A stretch of DNA of 64,000 bases from Paenibacillus auburnensis (GCF_927798115.1 NZ_CAKMMG010000005.1:124001-188000); one strand, 5' to 3'. Positions 1 through 8,362 are shown, counted from the first letter of the stretch. Numbers and translations are program-made. The notes: a model not told the origin generated them from the sequence alone.

Positions 1-30
1 AACAACAGGATCAATACTTATTGATTCCAT
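1..30 (-). CDS. 5' end of a gene cut by the window edge
   Basis: Only the first ten codons are visible (MESISIDPVV). The ATG sits at 30-28, with a good TGGAGG ribosome-binding site at 39-44 about eight bases upstream. It starts about 20 bases after the stop of the broken HNH/DUF1524 gene on the same strand, so the two were probably one operon. No function can be assigned from ten residues. Confidence 0.5.
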   Translation of the reverse strand, partial: MESISIDPVV

Positions 31-52
31 CAATACAACCTCCATTTAATAA

Positions 53-525
53 CTATTCCCAGATGATTTTAATCATTTCATAAAGTAATTTGTGTCTTTC
101 TTCAAGTTCATCTGGACTAAATGTATCCATTGGTCGAAAATTGAGTTTATGTGTGGACATCATATTATTAAAGTCCAATTTATATTTATAGCTATCCTGT
201 TTAAAGTTTCATTCCAATAAAGAGTGTAAGCATAGGTCTTTAATTTCTTTGTATATACTTCATTATTACAGGAAATATTCTCTCTACCCTTTAACATTAG
301 AAGCCCACCAAGGCGGTTTCGCTCACGTTCAAACCTTTCTTTATCGTTATTGAATTGTTCTAGGTTTTCTTTATTAACCGATAATATATGCTCAATGTGG
401 AACCCACTGACGGACCCAGTTTTTTGGACAAGATCAGAAACAGAATGTTTCATATTCATTTTAGTGCCTGTAGCAATAAAATGCTCAATCCGAGCAAAAA
501 AGTAACGTTTAAACGTTTTTTCAAA
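53..525 (-). pseudogene. HNH endonuclease remnant (DUF1524-like C-terminal domain, GmrSD type), truncated and frameshifted
   Basis: Read on the minus strand from 525, the frame gives a segment with FHIEHILS, then a run containing RERNRLGGLLML, then ENISCNN. This is the pattern of the DUF1524 HNH domain (IEH, GNL, N..S.N) of DUF262/DUF1524 type-IV-like restriction enzymes. The frame ends early at 160. A -1 shift at TTTAAAC (199-205) continues it as QDSYKYKLDF... to LEERHKLLYEMIKIIWE and a stop at 53, which is the usual end of this domain. The N-terminal DUF262 part is missing upstream of 525, where a stop occurs. The gene is therefore 5'-truncated, and either frameshifted or recoded. The domain call rests on motif recognition only. 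Confidence 0.65.
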
Positions 526-596
526 TCAAGCCCCTACCTCCATTTATTTTACTTATTTACGGGAAAGACATTTTATGACATAATTCTCATTGGATC

Positions 597-711
597 GCCC
601 CCATCTTGTTTATCAAGAGATTCCCAACGGAATATGACTAATTAACAGGGACTAAACTCTCTACTTTTGACCTAGAGCTATCTGGGTAATAATGTAACGC
701 CAATTGGGGGC
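597..711 (+). ncRNA. possible structured RNA upstream of the SLATT/RT pair
   Basis: The gap between the HNH remnant and the SLATT gene has no convincing ORF but does have dyads. GCCCCCAT at 597-604 can pair with ATTGGGGGC at 703-711 (one bulge), enclosing about 98 bases. Inside are a short TCTTG/CAAGA hairpin near 604-618 and a CTCT/AGAG pairing further on. Several defence reverse transcriptases use a non-coding RNA encoded just upstream as template, so the position is suggestive. No promoter or conservation evidence is available. Confidence 0.25.
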
Positions 712-746
712 TTTCTACTAATACTTGTGTCGGGGGAAAATGAGTC

Positions 747-1328
747 ATGTCAGAAAGTGTAATTAAAAGTAGACTTGATAGTTTGTCGAATAAAATATGG
801 ATAACTAGAAAAGCTAGAATAAACGCTGAAGAACGATTAGAAAAATTTGATTTCCTCACTCAGATGCTAATTAATTACTATACTCTTGTGATTGTAGGAT
901 TAAGTATATGGACACTTTATGATGAATCTAATGCGAAATTAATTTCCGTAATCACTATAATTGCTTCGGTACTTCTCTTCGGTCTATCTATATTTGTCAA
1001 CGCTAGAAATTTTAAGATTAGAGCGATCACATTTAAAAGTTGCTACATAAAACTTGATGAAATATATAATGAATGTGAATTACTTAAAGACTCTCCTGAT
1101 AACTTGAGAGCAGAGGACATTACAAAAATACAAAATAAATATAATAAGGTCATGAACAGTATTGAAAATCATACACCTATGGACTATTTAAGGGTACTTA
1201 ATAACACAAGTGATATCAGTAAAAGTCAGTTGTGGTATTTTAATTTTAAAAGAGTTTTATTTATTATATCAATATTCATAATTATACTTTTCCCTCTAAT
1301 ATTGTCATATCTTGTAACAAAGGCGTGA
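747..1328 (+). CDS. SLATT-domain membrane protein, probable effector of a reverse-transcriptase defence pair
   Basis: 193 residues. Two adjacent membrane helices (about 40-58 and 62-85) are followed by a soluble, partly helical region and a third strongly hydrophobic helix near the C-terminus (about 168-190). This layout and the basic N-terminus fit the SLATT family (SMODS/SLOG-associating 2TM effectors), predicted to act as membrane-disrupting effectors in prokaryotic conflict systems. Some SLATT families are known to sit next to reverse transcriptases. Here the RT starts only four bases downstream, so the two are almost surely co-translated. The ATG at 747 lacks a strong ribosome-binding site. 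By inference, the RT product or its RNA activates this protein at the membrane after phage infection. Confidence 0.7.
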   Translation: MSESVIKSRLDSLSNKIWITRKARINAEERLEKFDFLTQMLINYYTLVIVGLSIWTLYDESNAKLISVITIIASVLLFGLSIFVNARNFKIRAITFKSCYIKLDEIYNECELLKDSPDNLRAEDITKIQNKYNKVMNSIENHTPMDYLRVLNNTSDISKSQLWYFNFKRVLFIISIFIIILFPLILSYLVTKA

Positions 1329-1332
1329 TAAA

Positions 1333-2676
1333 ATGTCAGCTTCAAAATTATTTACACGTAAATTTCAGGTTAAAAATATAAAAAAAAACTACTTTGAAAA
1401 AATAGTCTACAAGTGCACTCCTGGAATTGATAAAATAAACAGAACTTCATTTGAAAACCGTATTGATGAATATGTAACTATTATTTCAATGAAAGCTTTA
1501 AACGGTAACTATAAATTTATTCCTTACAAAGAAAAACTTATTTCAAAAGGTTACGACAAGCCTCCTAGACAGATATCTATCCCAACCATCAGAGATAAGG
1601 TTACTCTCAGTTTGCTTAATGAATTTTTATCAAAAGTATTTGAAAACAATATAAATAATAAAATAATTCAAACTCTAGTTAATGAATTAAAACAATCTAT
1701 TCTTTCAGGTCATTTTGATTATTTCATCAAAATTGATATTAAAAACTTTTTCCCTTCAATTCCTCATGATAAATTAATGAAACTAATACGTAAAAAGATA
1801 CGCAAAAAGGAAATATTAACTCTAATTGAGGATTCTTTAAAGACACCAACTATTCCATTTCCAACAAAAATTCATTCTCCAAATACAGTTGGAATTCCTC
1901 AAGGTATCTCTATTTCAAGCATCCTTGCAAATATATATTTATCAGATATTGACAATAGTTTTTCAGTTTCTAACACTGATTTCAAATATTTTCGATACGT
2001 AGATGATATTCTAATTCTTTGTAAAAATACTAATGTAACATATATCAAAAATGATATTCTGACTAAATTAAAAAATTTAGATCTTGAAACAAGTCCCAAT
2101 AAATATAAAGAGGCAGAAATTTCTGAAGGTTTCTCTTACTTAGGATATTTCTACAAGGAAATAGGAAATGAATTTGGCTTTTCCGTTCGGGATGAATCTA
2201 TTAAAAGATTTGAAGAATCAATAATTAAAATATTCTCTGAATATAAGTTCAACAATAAAAATGGAACTGAAAAGTTTATCTGGAAGCTAAACAAAAAAAT
2301 AACAGGCTGTGTTTTCGAACATAAAAAATATGGTTGGTTATTTTTCTATTCTCAAATTGATGACCAGAAGTTACTTTACCACCTTGACTGGTTTATACAA
2401 AAATTATGTAAACAAATAGATTTAGATTCAAATGTCAAAAAAAGAATCAAACGTTTTGTAAGAACATATCATGAAATAGTATTCAATCTCAAAAACACAA
2501 ATTATATCCCAAATTTCGATGATTTTGATTTAGATGCACAAAGGTCTGTTCTAAGAGATGTTTTTGATGTTCGTGATGTATTAAAACTAACTGAAAATGA
2601 AGTATCAAAGAAATTCAAGAAAAACATTTTTAAGTTTATTAAAGAACTTGAGAAGGATGTGCAAAATATTTCTTAA
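1333..2676 (+). CDS. reverse transcriptase of the defence-associated (UG/Abi-like) kind
   Basis: 447 residues with the RT palm motifs in order: a PPRQISIP block near 77-84, motif A DIKNFFPSI (Asp135), motif B GIPQGISISSILAN (188-200) and motif C YVDD (222-225). The ~200-residue C-terminal part is Lys-rich, probably helical, and shows no group II intron maturase/HNH domain that I recognise. No flanking intron RNA structure was seen. The tight coupling to the SLATT gene argues for a phage-defence RT rather than a retron or intron RT. I do not assign a DRT/UG class. The gene is strongly AT-rich like the rest of the island, and a terminator hairpin follows. Confidence 0.8.
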   Translation: MSASKLFTRKFQVKNIKKNYFEKIVYKCTPGIDKINRTSFENRIDEYVTIISMKALNGNYKFIPYKEKLISKGYDKPPRQISIPTIRDKVTLSLLNEFLSKVFENNINNKIIQTLVNELKQSILSGHFDYFIKIDIKNFFPSIPHDKLMKLIRKKIRKKEILTLIEDSLKTPTIPFPTKIHSPNTVGIPQGISISSILANIYLSDIDNSFSVSNTDFKYFRYVDDILILCKNTNVTYIKNDILTKLKNLDLETSPNKYKEAEISEGFSYLGYFYKEIGNEFGFSVRDESIKRFEESIIKIFSEYKFNNKNGTEKFIWKLNKKITGCVFEHKKYGWLFFYSQIDDQKLLYHLDWFIQKLCKQIDLDSNVKKRIKRFVRTYHEIVFNLKNTNYIPNFDDFDLDAQRSVLRDVFDVRDVLKLTENEVSKKFKKNIFKFIKELEKDVQNIS

Positions 2677-2760
2677 TGGTTTCTACCACATTGAAAAAAA
2701 GTTTTTAATAATAATCACAAAAGATAACCATATATTGTTATTAAAAAGTAGGGAATATTG

Positions 2761-2799
2761 GAGGGAGAATTGTTTTTTCTCAGATAATTCCCTCTTTTA
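2761..2799 (+). terminator. terminator after the SLATT/RT operon
   Basis: GAGGGAGAATT pairs with AATTCCCTC (one bulged G) around a short T-rich loop and is followed by TTTT. It lies about 85 bases past the RT stop and closes the two-gene operon. Confidence 0.65.
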
Positions 2800-2920
2800 A
2801 TAGTCTGTGCTATGGTCAGCCTATTTAAATACTTTGTATGAATCCAACATTGTTCTCATACTCTAATTTAGAAAAGGAGACTCGATTACCTCGGTATTAA
2901 CAATCTTTACTGGTGAAAAT

Positions 2921-4528
2921 TTATATTGTTAGACCAAATGTTGTTATCATCTTCACATTCCCTTTCTCATCAACCGTAATACGCTTAATCAATTTCAATA
3001 AAATAAGTCTTAACTCCTCAAAATCATCTTCATCTTCATAGTTGAGATTAATCAGGTCATCAAGGGCGTCCTTCACCTCATCATAAAGATTCCTCAAGTC
3101 CTTTTTGTGTTCAACATTTATGTTTATTTCATCAATCTGTGAGTTTAAACGCATAAGTTCTTGTTCATATTGTTGTTTCTCAAATTGGTATTGTCCATCG
3201 TCCATACCAGTTGACATCTTTTCTTTCCGTAATTCAAAAAGCATCTTTCGGTTTGATTCAATTTGCTTTTGGATAGCTTTCTGTTGTCCTTCACTTTCTA
3301 CGTTCTTATTTTGAATTGACCCTATATGTTTATTAAACAAATCATCTACCGACAATTTAGTTATTTCCTTTGTTAGACACTCAATTGCATCATCCTTAAA
3401 GGAATGATAAGGTAACCAATAGTTATTACTACATCCCGCATTTCCCTGTCTTCTTCTTCGGGAGCATATTAGATATCTGTATTCCAGGCCAAATTTATTT
3501 GTATTTTTACTCTTTGTTTTCATGGAGACCATTGCTGAGTTACAATGCTCACATTTGATAATGCCTGCAAAAATGTTTTTTCTATTCCTTACACCACCTC
3601 TTTTGCCTCCACCTCGCTGAAGTCTTATTTCTTGAGCCAAATCAAAAAGTTTTTTATCAATAAGAGTTTCGTGAGTCAGTGCTAAATTTGGTCTTTCCCA
3701 CGTTGAAGGATTCTTTTGTACTAATACTTTTTTTCGATCTGAAAGGTCTTCAATGTTATTGTATTTCACTCTTGTTTCATATTTACCGAACACATTGACC
3801 CCAGTATATGCCTCATTTTGTAAGATTCTCTGAATAGAGGTTATTCCCCAGTTCCCTCCTTTTGGAGAAGGGATTTTTTTTTCGTTATTTAGATAATTAA
3901 CAATTTGTTTTTCTCCCATTTTATGTGCAGTGTATAACGTGAATATTAGTAAAATAATATCCTTTGTTTGCTCATCAGGAATAAGTGTTTTCCTTCCGTT
4001 AACTATGGTTTTTTTATATCCAAAGGGGGGGATACTCCCGATAAAATTACCTTTTAGTGCAGATTGTCTAATGCCACGTTTAGAGCTCAAACTAGTTTGT
4101 TCGCTCATTTTCTGGTTAACAGCAGAGATAATTTGAAATTTCAATTCATCTTTATCGATATAAGAATCGTAACCCTCATCAAGCGAAATCAATCTCATCC
4201 CAAGGCTATCCACTAAGATCCGTTTTAAAGTAAGAGAATCCATGGTGTCTCTTGAGAAACGAGATAACGATGCGAATATCACGTTATTGAATAAACGTCG
4301 CTGTGCATCTTTAATGAGTTGTTGTATTGCTGGTCTTCCAACAATATTTGTACCAGAATCTCTATCCTCATAAATGTGATTATGGTCTACTTCAAACTCC
4401 AATTGACGAGCTTTCTCCCTACAAACTCCCTCTTGATGCTCAGGACTATCTTTTTGACTAGACTTTTTTGTACTGACCCGTACATAAATCGCAGTATATT
4501 TATCTTTATTTATTATTGTGTAGTTCAT
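2921..4528 (-). CDS. large serine recombinase (site-specific integrase/resolvase family)
   Basis: 535 residues. The N-terminal resolvase catalytic domain (about 11-155) has the YVRVS motif with the nucleophile predicted at Ser19, then DRDSGTN and the SRFSRD block. A recombinase domain follows (about 165-300, with PFGYKK). Next come a zinc-ribbon-like segment with CEHC and later Cys pairs (about 328-376) and a long charged coiled coil (about 395-470). This is the layout of large serine integrases that move phages and integrative elements. A 57-residue gene lies immediately upstream in the same direction. It is likely responsible for integration or excision of at least part of this island. No attachment site could be identified. 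Confidence 0.9.
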   Translation of the reverse strand: MNYTIINKDKYTAIYVRVSTKKSSQKDSPEHQEGVCREKARQLEFEVDHNHIYEDRDSGTNIVGRPAIQQLIKDAQRRLFNNVIFASLSRFSRDTMDSLTLKRILVDSLGMRLISLDEGYDSYIDKDELKFQIISAVNQKMSEQTSLSSKRGIRQSALKGNFIGSIPPFGYKKTIVNGRKTLIPDEQTKDIILLIFTLYTAHKMGEKQIVNYLNNEKKIPSPKGGNWGITSIQRILQNEAYTGVNVFGKYETRVKYNNIEDLSDRKKVLVQKNPSTWERPNLALTHETLIDKKLFDLAQEIRLQRGGGKRGGVRNRKNIFAGIIKCEHCNSAMVSMKTKSKNTNKFGLEYRYLICSRRRRQGNAGCSNNYWLPYHSFKDDAIECLTKEITKLSVDDLFNKHIGSIQNKNVESEGQQKAIQKQIESNRKMLFELRKEKMSTGMDDGQYQFEKQQYEQELMRLNSQIDEININVEHKKDLRNLYDEVKDALDDLINLNYEDEDDFEELRLILLKLIKRITVDEKGNVKMITTFGLTI

Positions 4529-4563
4529 ACGCTTTCCCCCATGACTTTATAAGGCGTAGACGA

Positions 4564-4737
4564 TCAAAGTGCTTGTCTGAGAATAAGATTTTTTTTAACT
4601 CTAGGGTTACTTGAATAAAAATTATTCGAACACTTCTGGATGGTTTGAACTGCTAATTGATCAATAATTCCACCTAAATCAGAGTCACCATATTGAATTG
4701 AAATTCGGTATGTTCTTTCCTGACGTGGATTCCGCAT
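4564..4737 (-). CDS. small protein co-transcribed with the serine recombinase
   Basis: 57 residues beginning MRNPRQERTYRISIQYGDSD. The ATG at 4737 is chosen because AGGAG lies eight bases upstream; an in-frame GTG at 4746 would overlap that site. The stop is 35 bases before the recombinase start, so the two are probably one transcript. I do not recognise the family. Small basic proteins beside large serine integrases are sometimes directionality factors, but that is only a positional guess. Confidence 0.55.
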   Translation of the reverse strand: MRNPRQERTYRISIQYGDSDLGGIIDQLAVQTIQKCSNNFYSSNPRVKKNLILRQAL

Positions 4738-4933
4738 TTTTGACACTCCTCTTCATATCTTTATTTATAAGTTTATTTTTGAAGTGACTTGTACTATTCG
4801 CTTATAAGAAAAACTAAATTTCCTATGATTTAAATTTTTTGAAATTCCATCAAATAGTATAGAGAGACAATCTGAAACAACAAAGTGTATTCATTTGTAA
4901 TAGCATGCTATGATAGAGTGCCATACTATTCAG

Positions 4934-4963
4934 TTCACAAAATGTTCACAAATATTTTATACT
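4934..4963 (+). promoter_or_regulatory. likely promoter of the replication-initiator-like gene, with a repeated GTTCACAAA
   Basis: TTCACA (4934-4939) and TATACT (4958-4963) are 18 bases apart, a plausible sigma-A promoter about 90 bases before the gene at 5052. GTTCACAAA occurs twice within 20 bases, overlapping the -35 region, and may be a binding site. Confidence 0.45.
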
Positions 4964-5051
4964 CTGTGTTGTCTAGCTCTTCGCGTTTTGTTTTTCTGGA
5001 TAACCCAAATAACCTATGGGAGTTCAATAAAAAATAAGAGGAGTGTAAACA

Positions 5052-5969
5052 ATGAATAATCGAAAGGATTTTTTAAGATGGGAATCAACCACTATGGACA
5101 CGGTCGATTTCAAAAGAATTTATGTTGACATGGCTAATGGGGATTTGTTAGCTGGACTATTTCTTAGTCAAATCGTATTTTGGTATCTCCCAGATCAATT
5201 TGGTAAGAGTAAGCTTCGTGTCAGCAAGAAGGGTCATTATTGGATTGCTAAAAGTACCGAGGATTGGAAAAAGGAGCTTCGGTTTTCTCGTAGTAATTTG
5301 GATACCGTATTGAGAAAACTTACTGATCTAAGCATTATAGAAGAGAAAATATTTAAATTTAATGGCGCCCCAACCAAACACATTAGGCTAATAGAAGGAA
5401 ATTTTCTGAAATCTTGGGAAATTGCACTTAGTAATTCAGAATATAAAGATGAATCGATAACTCCTATGTTGAATTTGCCTGAAGTTGAAAAATCTAATCG
5501 TAGTAATAAAGAAAATGGATTTGTGCAAAAAGCGCAAAACTATAACATAAAGAACTTCAAAGATTACAAAACAGAGAACCAAAAGAAAAAGGAAGAGGAA
5601 GAAGAGGGTTATGGAAATGTGCAATACCCGCAATTCTTAAACATTCTTGGTTTATTTAAGCAACATAACTTAGGGTTTCAACACCTTACCGACATTCAAA
5701 TTCTTTACCTTGAAAAAATGTGTGAATATAACTTCGATTCCACTGTAGCAAACGATATACTCCAGGAAATTGGTGACCTTAATCAATATCATCCAAAAGC
5801 TTTGGAGGAAGCTTTGCTTAAAATGATAAATCGAATAAGAACTGGAAACATAACAGATAATCCAATTGCTTGGTTAAAAAAAGTGCTTAAAAACAAGAAC
5901 CTTTTATATACTCAAAAGCATTCTAACGATGATCCTTTTTCAAAGGATTACACTCACTTTGGTAAATAG
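5052..5969 (+). CDS. replication-initiator-like protein (winged helix N-terminus, DnaD-like C-terminus)
   Basis: 305 residues. The N-terminal ~115 residues (FLSQIVFWYLP, YWIAKSTEDWKKELRFSRSNLDTVLRKL split by short loops) look like the winged-helix domain of phage and plasmid replisome organisers. A Lys/Glu-rich linker (about 170-195) leads to a C-terminal helical part ending with NPIAWLKKVL, a pattern seen in DnaD-like replication proteins. The ATG has a GAGGAG site about seven bases upstream. A replication protein on the island suggests a plasmid-like or ICE-like element. The assignment is by motif and could be a related phage protein. Confidence 0.6.
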   Translation: MNNRKDFLRWESTTMDTVDFKRIYVDMANGDLLAGLFLSQIVFWYLPDQFGKSKLRVSKKGHYWIAKSTEDWKKELRFSRSNLDTVLRKLTDLSIIEEKIFKFNGAPTKHIRLIEGNFLKSWEIALSNSEYKDESITPMLNLPEVEKSNRSNKENGFVQKAQNYNIKNFKDYKTENQKKKEEEEEGYGNVQYPQFLNILGLFKQHNLGFQHLTDIQILYLEKMCEYNFDSTVANDILQEIGDLNQYHPKALEEALLKMINRIRTGNITDNPIAWLKKVLKNKNLLYTQKHSNDDPFSKDYTHFGK

Positions 5970-6049
5970 TTAGCGAGGAGAAAAGTCACCTAATACCCGT
6001 TTAGCTATGACTCCAATATGAAATAACTTTTCATTTTAAACAAACCAAA

Positions 6050-6100
6050 ATAAAGACAGCACTTCTTCCATTCTTTTAGAAGTGCTGTCTTTATATTTTT
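6050..6100. terminator. strong, probably bidirectional terminator after the replication gene
   Basis: ATAAAGACAGCACTTCT pairs with AGAAGTGCTGTCTTTAT (17 bp) around a ~10-base loop and is followed by a run of T. The A-rich 5' flank would serve as a T-run on the other strand. Confidence 0.85.
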
Positions 6101-6185
6101 TTCATTTATTTTCTTGTTTCCTAGGAAAAGCTGGGTATCCTAATTTTGTAGATACTTTAACAATTTATATTGGGAGGAACTAAAA

Positions 6186-6290
6186 ATGATAATTACTCAA
6201 CAGAACAATTTCATCGAATCATTAAGAAAAGAAAGGACGAAAAAAAGAATAAATTTTCTAACATTTTTTCGGTACAGCAAATTAGCTTAA
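6186..6290 (+). CDS. possible 34-residue basic small protein
   Basis: The ATG at 6186 follows a strong GGGAGGA site by a few bases and opens a 34-residue frame beginning MIITQQNNFIESLRKERTKK. It is Lys/Arg-rich and of unknown family. It stands alone between two terminators. The good ribosome-binding site is the only argument for it being real. A longer frame over the same bases lacks such a site. Confidence 0.35.
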   Translation: MIITQQNNFIESLRKERTKKRINFLTFFRYSKLA

Positions 6291-6443
6291 TGAAAAGATT
6301 TTTAATAAATATTAAATTGAAAGACCTTATATGGTTTTCTGCTACCTTTCACTGGGTCTAAAAAAGGTGATAAAAGTGTGCTTCGGCTTTAACTGTCAGT
6401 TTTTATTTTTCTTCAAAATTAAATAGTGTTTTTCTGAAATGCA

Positions 6444-6477
6444 ACACCTTACGACGGAGTCGTAAGGTGTTTAGTTT
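6444..6477. terminator. terminator-like perfect hairpin
   Basis: ACACCTTACGAC (6444-6455) pairs exactly with GTCGTAAGGTGT (6459-6470) around a GGA loop, followed by TTAGTTTT. It closes whatever is transcribed from about 6186. Confidence 0.7.
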
Positions 6478-6767
6478 TGAATAAATATCTAGTGTTTCTA
6501 GTATTAGAAATATTGAATTTACAGAGATATACAGGGAAGGGTTTCAGACATATTTGGTTAAGATATTAAATATTCCCTTGGAAATTATAACCTCATACTA
6601 TTGAAAATATATTAGGGATCGGCGTAGGCTAAGGCGTTTTTCTTGGTACCAAAATCGGGTTTCTAATATATACAAAATGTATATATTCTATATTTCTTGT
6701 ATGCTTTATATACAACATGTATCGATGAAAATCTTGTTTAACTTATACATTTCCACCTAATTCAATA

Positions 6768-7238
6768 TTAATGAAAGCCTTGTCCAACATTATTCCTATC
6801 AGCAAAGGTTTGATCAACTCTAGAAATAGTGCGACCAAGATAATAATTTTGATCTTTTGTTGATTTGATCTTCGTATATTTATGCTGATATGAACCAAAG
6901 TCTGAATTCCCTCTTTGAAGCGAATGATATCGTGATATGCTCAATGTCATCTCTGGAGCATTTTCTAGCGAATCTATTACTCTGGGGACAAAATTAATAA
7001 AGGCATCCAGTACACCTAAGTAGATTCGATCAATAAAGCAAAAATAAAATAATATTAACGAATCTTTGGGAATTGATTCCAAATACTTGGTCATTCTACT
7101 ATAACTAATTTGATAAATACTATCATTCACTTCAGCTAACTCATCATCAAACAAAAAATGATCAAATTCCACCCTTTTATTATCCTCGTAGATTGTCCCC
7201 GCAACAAGCGGGGTGGTTGTTAATGAATAACTGTTCAT
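6768..7238 (-). CDS. uncharacterised island protein divergent from the XRE regulator
   Basis: About 156 residues from the ATG at 7238. A second ATG lies at 7250. The TTG at 7295 is unlikely because it would put an operator half-site inside the gene. I recognise no domain. A mid-protein stretch (SLILFYFCFIDRIYLGVLDAFINFV) is hydrophobic, and the C-terminus is polar. It is transcribed away from the XRE regulator at 7424, and the palindromes between the two suggest that regulator controls it. No clear ribosome-binding site is visible, so expression level and start are uncertain. Confidence 0.5.
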   Translation of the reverse strand: MNSYSLTTTPLVAGTIYEDNKRVEFDHFLFDDELAEVNDSIYQISYSRMTKYLESIPKDSLILFYFCFIDRIYLGVLDAFINFVPRVIDSLENAPEMTLSISRYHSLQRGNSDFGSYQHKYTKIKSTKDQNYYLGRTISRVDQTFADRNNVGQGFH

Positions 7239-7274
7239 ATGATCACTCATTTCATTTTGATGAATATATATAAT

Positions 7275-7342
7275 GAGATGTATATATTTTTTCAAGTTTG
7301 ATAAAAATCAATATACATCGCAATATGAGATGTATACATCTC
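7275..7342. promoter_or_regulatory. operator palindromes between the divergent gene and the XRE regulator
   Basis: GAGATGTATACATCTC (7327-7342) is a perfect 16-bp palindrome. Matching half-sites GAGATGTATATA (7275-7286) and TATACATC (7312-7319) lie between it and the minus-strand gene. Similar TATATACAACATGTAT-type sequence recurs near 6670-6725 downstream of that gene. This is the usual layout for an XRE/Cro-type repressor controlling itself and a divergent gene. Confidence 0.6.
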
Positions 7343-7423
7343 AATTATACTTTGATTTAATCAATATAGATACCTTCAATATAACTCTTTATTTCCATAA
7401 ACTCATCCATAAGAGGTGTTGAG

Positions 7424-7759
7424 ATGCGGGAGAATATATTGAAGCAAACTGGTGCAGCTATTAGGAGTTTAAGAACAGAACGGGGATTATCACAAGAAGA
7501 ATTAGGTGAAAGGGCAGATTTTCATTTCTCTTATATTGGTAAAGTTGAACGTGGTGAGGTAAATATCACTTTGGTTAATCTGGAGCGGATAGCCAATTCC
7601 TTAGAAGTTGGCTTGCATCAGTTATTTCCTTTTTCTATTGCTTTAGAAGGCTTAACTGACAAGGAACGCCATATTGAATCAATCGTAGAGTTGCTGAAGA
7701 ACCAGGATTTAAATAAGGTTCTTAAAGCTGAGAATATAATCGAAGAGCTGCTTAGGTAA
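7424..7759 (+). CDS. XRE-family helix-turn-helix regulator (SinR or controller-protein type)
   Basis: 111 residues. The N-terminal XRE helix-turn-helix (about 8-66) is clear: AIRSLRTERGLSQEELGERA followed by YIGKVERGEVNITLVNLERIA. A short helical tail (about 75-111) probably dimerises, as in SinR-like and restriction-modification controller proteins. The ATG follows AGAGGTG with good spacing. The palindromes at 7275-7342, directly upstream, are its likely targets, suggesting autoregulation and control of the divergent gene. A perfect 17-bp terminator hairpin follows. Confidence 0.85.
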   Translation: MRENILKQTGAAIRSLRTERGLSQEELGERADFHFSYIGKVERGEVNITLVNLERIANSLEVGLHQLFPFSIALEGLTDKERHIESIVELLKNQDLNKVLKAENIIEELLR

Positions 7760-7802
7760 CACTGTTATTTCAGAAGGTTAAATTGATATAGAAGAATAAA
7801 TT

Positions 7803-7841
7803 AACGAAATAAAACCGCCATTTAGGCGGTTTTATTTCGTT
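7803..7841. terminator. terminator after the XRE regulator
   Basis: AACGAAATAAAACCGCC pairs exactly over 17 bp with GGCGGTTTTATTTCGTT around an ATTTA loop. Either strand could use it. Confidence 0.75.
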
Positions 7842-7911
7842 ATAGAATCCTCATTGGACTTTTTTCATTTGGCTCTAACAGTAACTTCTCTCTCAATTTC
7901 TTTTTTTCAGA

Positions 7912-8110
7912 GGGGAACCTGTGGGGGGGCCCCCCTGCACCCCTTTACTCAACGTCTAGGAGGCCCAGCAAAGGCTTACTGGGCGATCAGATGCTTCATA
8001 GTATGGGAAACACCCGTCAAAACCATTTGAACGCTACGCAGCCTTGAGGGGGGCACAGCCTGTTCAAGTTTCCAGCTATTTCCGTATCGTATAGCCCATC
8101 CTATCAATTT
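7912..8110. other. GC-rich structured non-coding stretch inside the AT-rich island
   Basis: No gene is visible from 7842 to 8362. The first part contains a G7/C6 tract (about 7923-7936), CTGCACCCC, a GGCCCAGCAAAGGCTTACTGGGC-like dyad and a later GAGGGGGGCACAG. Its base composition is quite unlike the flanks. It could be an origin, a transfer origin or a structured RNA; nothing decides between them. Confidence 0.35.
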
Positions 8111-8181
8111 TTGATCATTATGTAGCAGCAGAAACACTTATTAGCGTAAATCGAATCACTCATTCCCTCTAAGTACTCCCT

Positions 8182-8275
8182 AATACTAATATTAGTAAGG
8201 AATATTTAACACTCAACATTATTATTATATTATGTAATATTAGTAAAATATAGGTTAAATATTCCTCTACTAAGT
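8182..8275. repeat. nested inverted repeats upstream of the tyrosine recombinase
   Basis: GGAATATTTAAC (8199-8210) is exactly inverted as GTTAAATATTCC (8254-8265). With one gap the arms extend through TTAGTA/TACTAA. A 14-bp palindrome TACTAATATTAGTA lies beside the left arm, and TAATATTAGTA recurs between the arms. The structure ends about 90 bases before the recombinase start and is a candidate recombinase-binding or control region. Confidence 0.55.
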
Positions 8276-8362
8276 ATAAGTTATTGAGCATGAACGTTTT
8301 TTCTTGATTTTTACAATTAGTTAAGTAAAGTATTTTTACTACTAATTTAGGAGGGTCATTTC

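Noticed and set aside
1333-2676. Group II intron or retron reverse transcriptase
   Set aside because: No maturase or HNH domain, no intron ends seen, and a SLATT gene lies directly upstream in the same operon.
6170-6361. 63-residue frame starting MGGTKND
   Set aside because: Its start precedes and overlaps the GGGAGGA site. The 34-residue frame at 6186 uses that site correctly.
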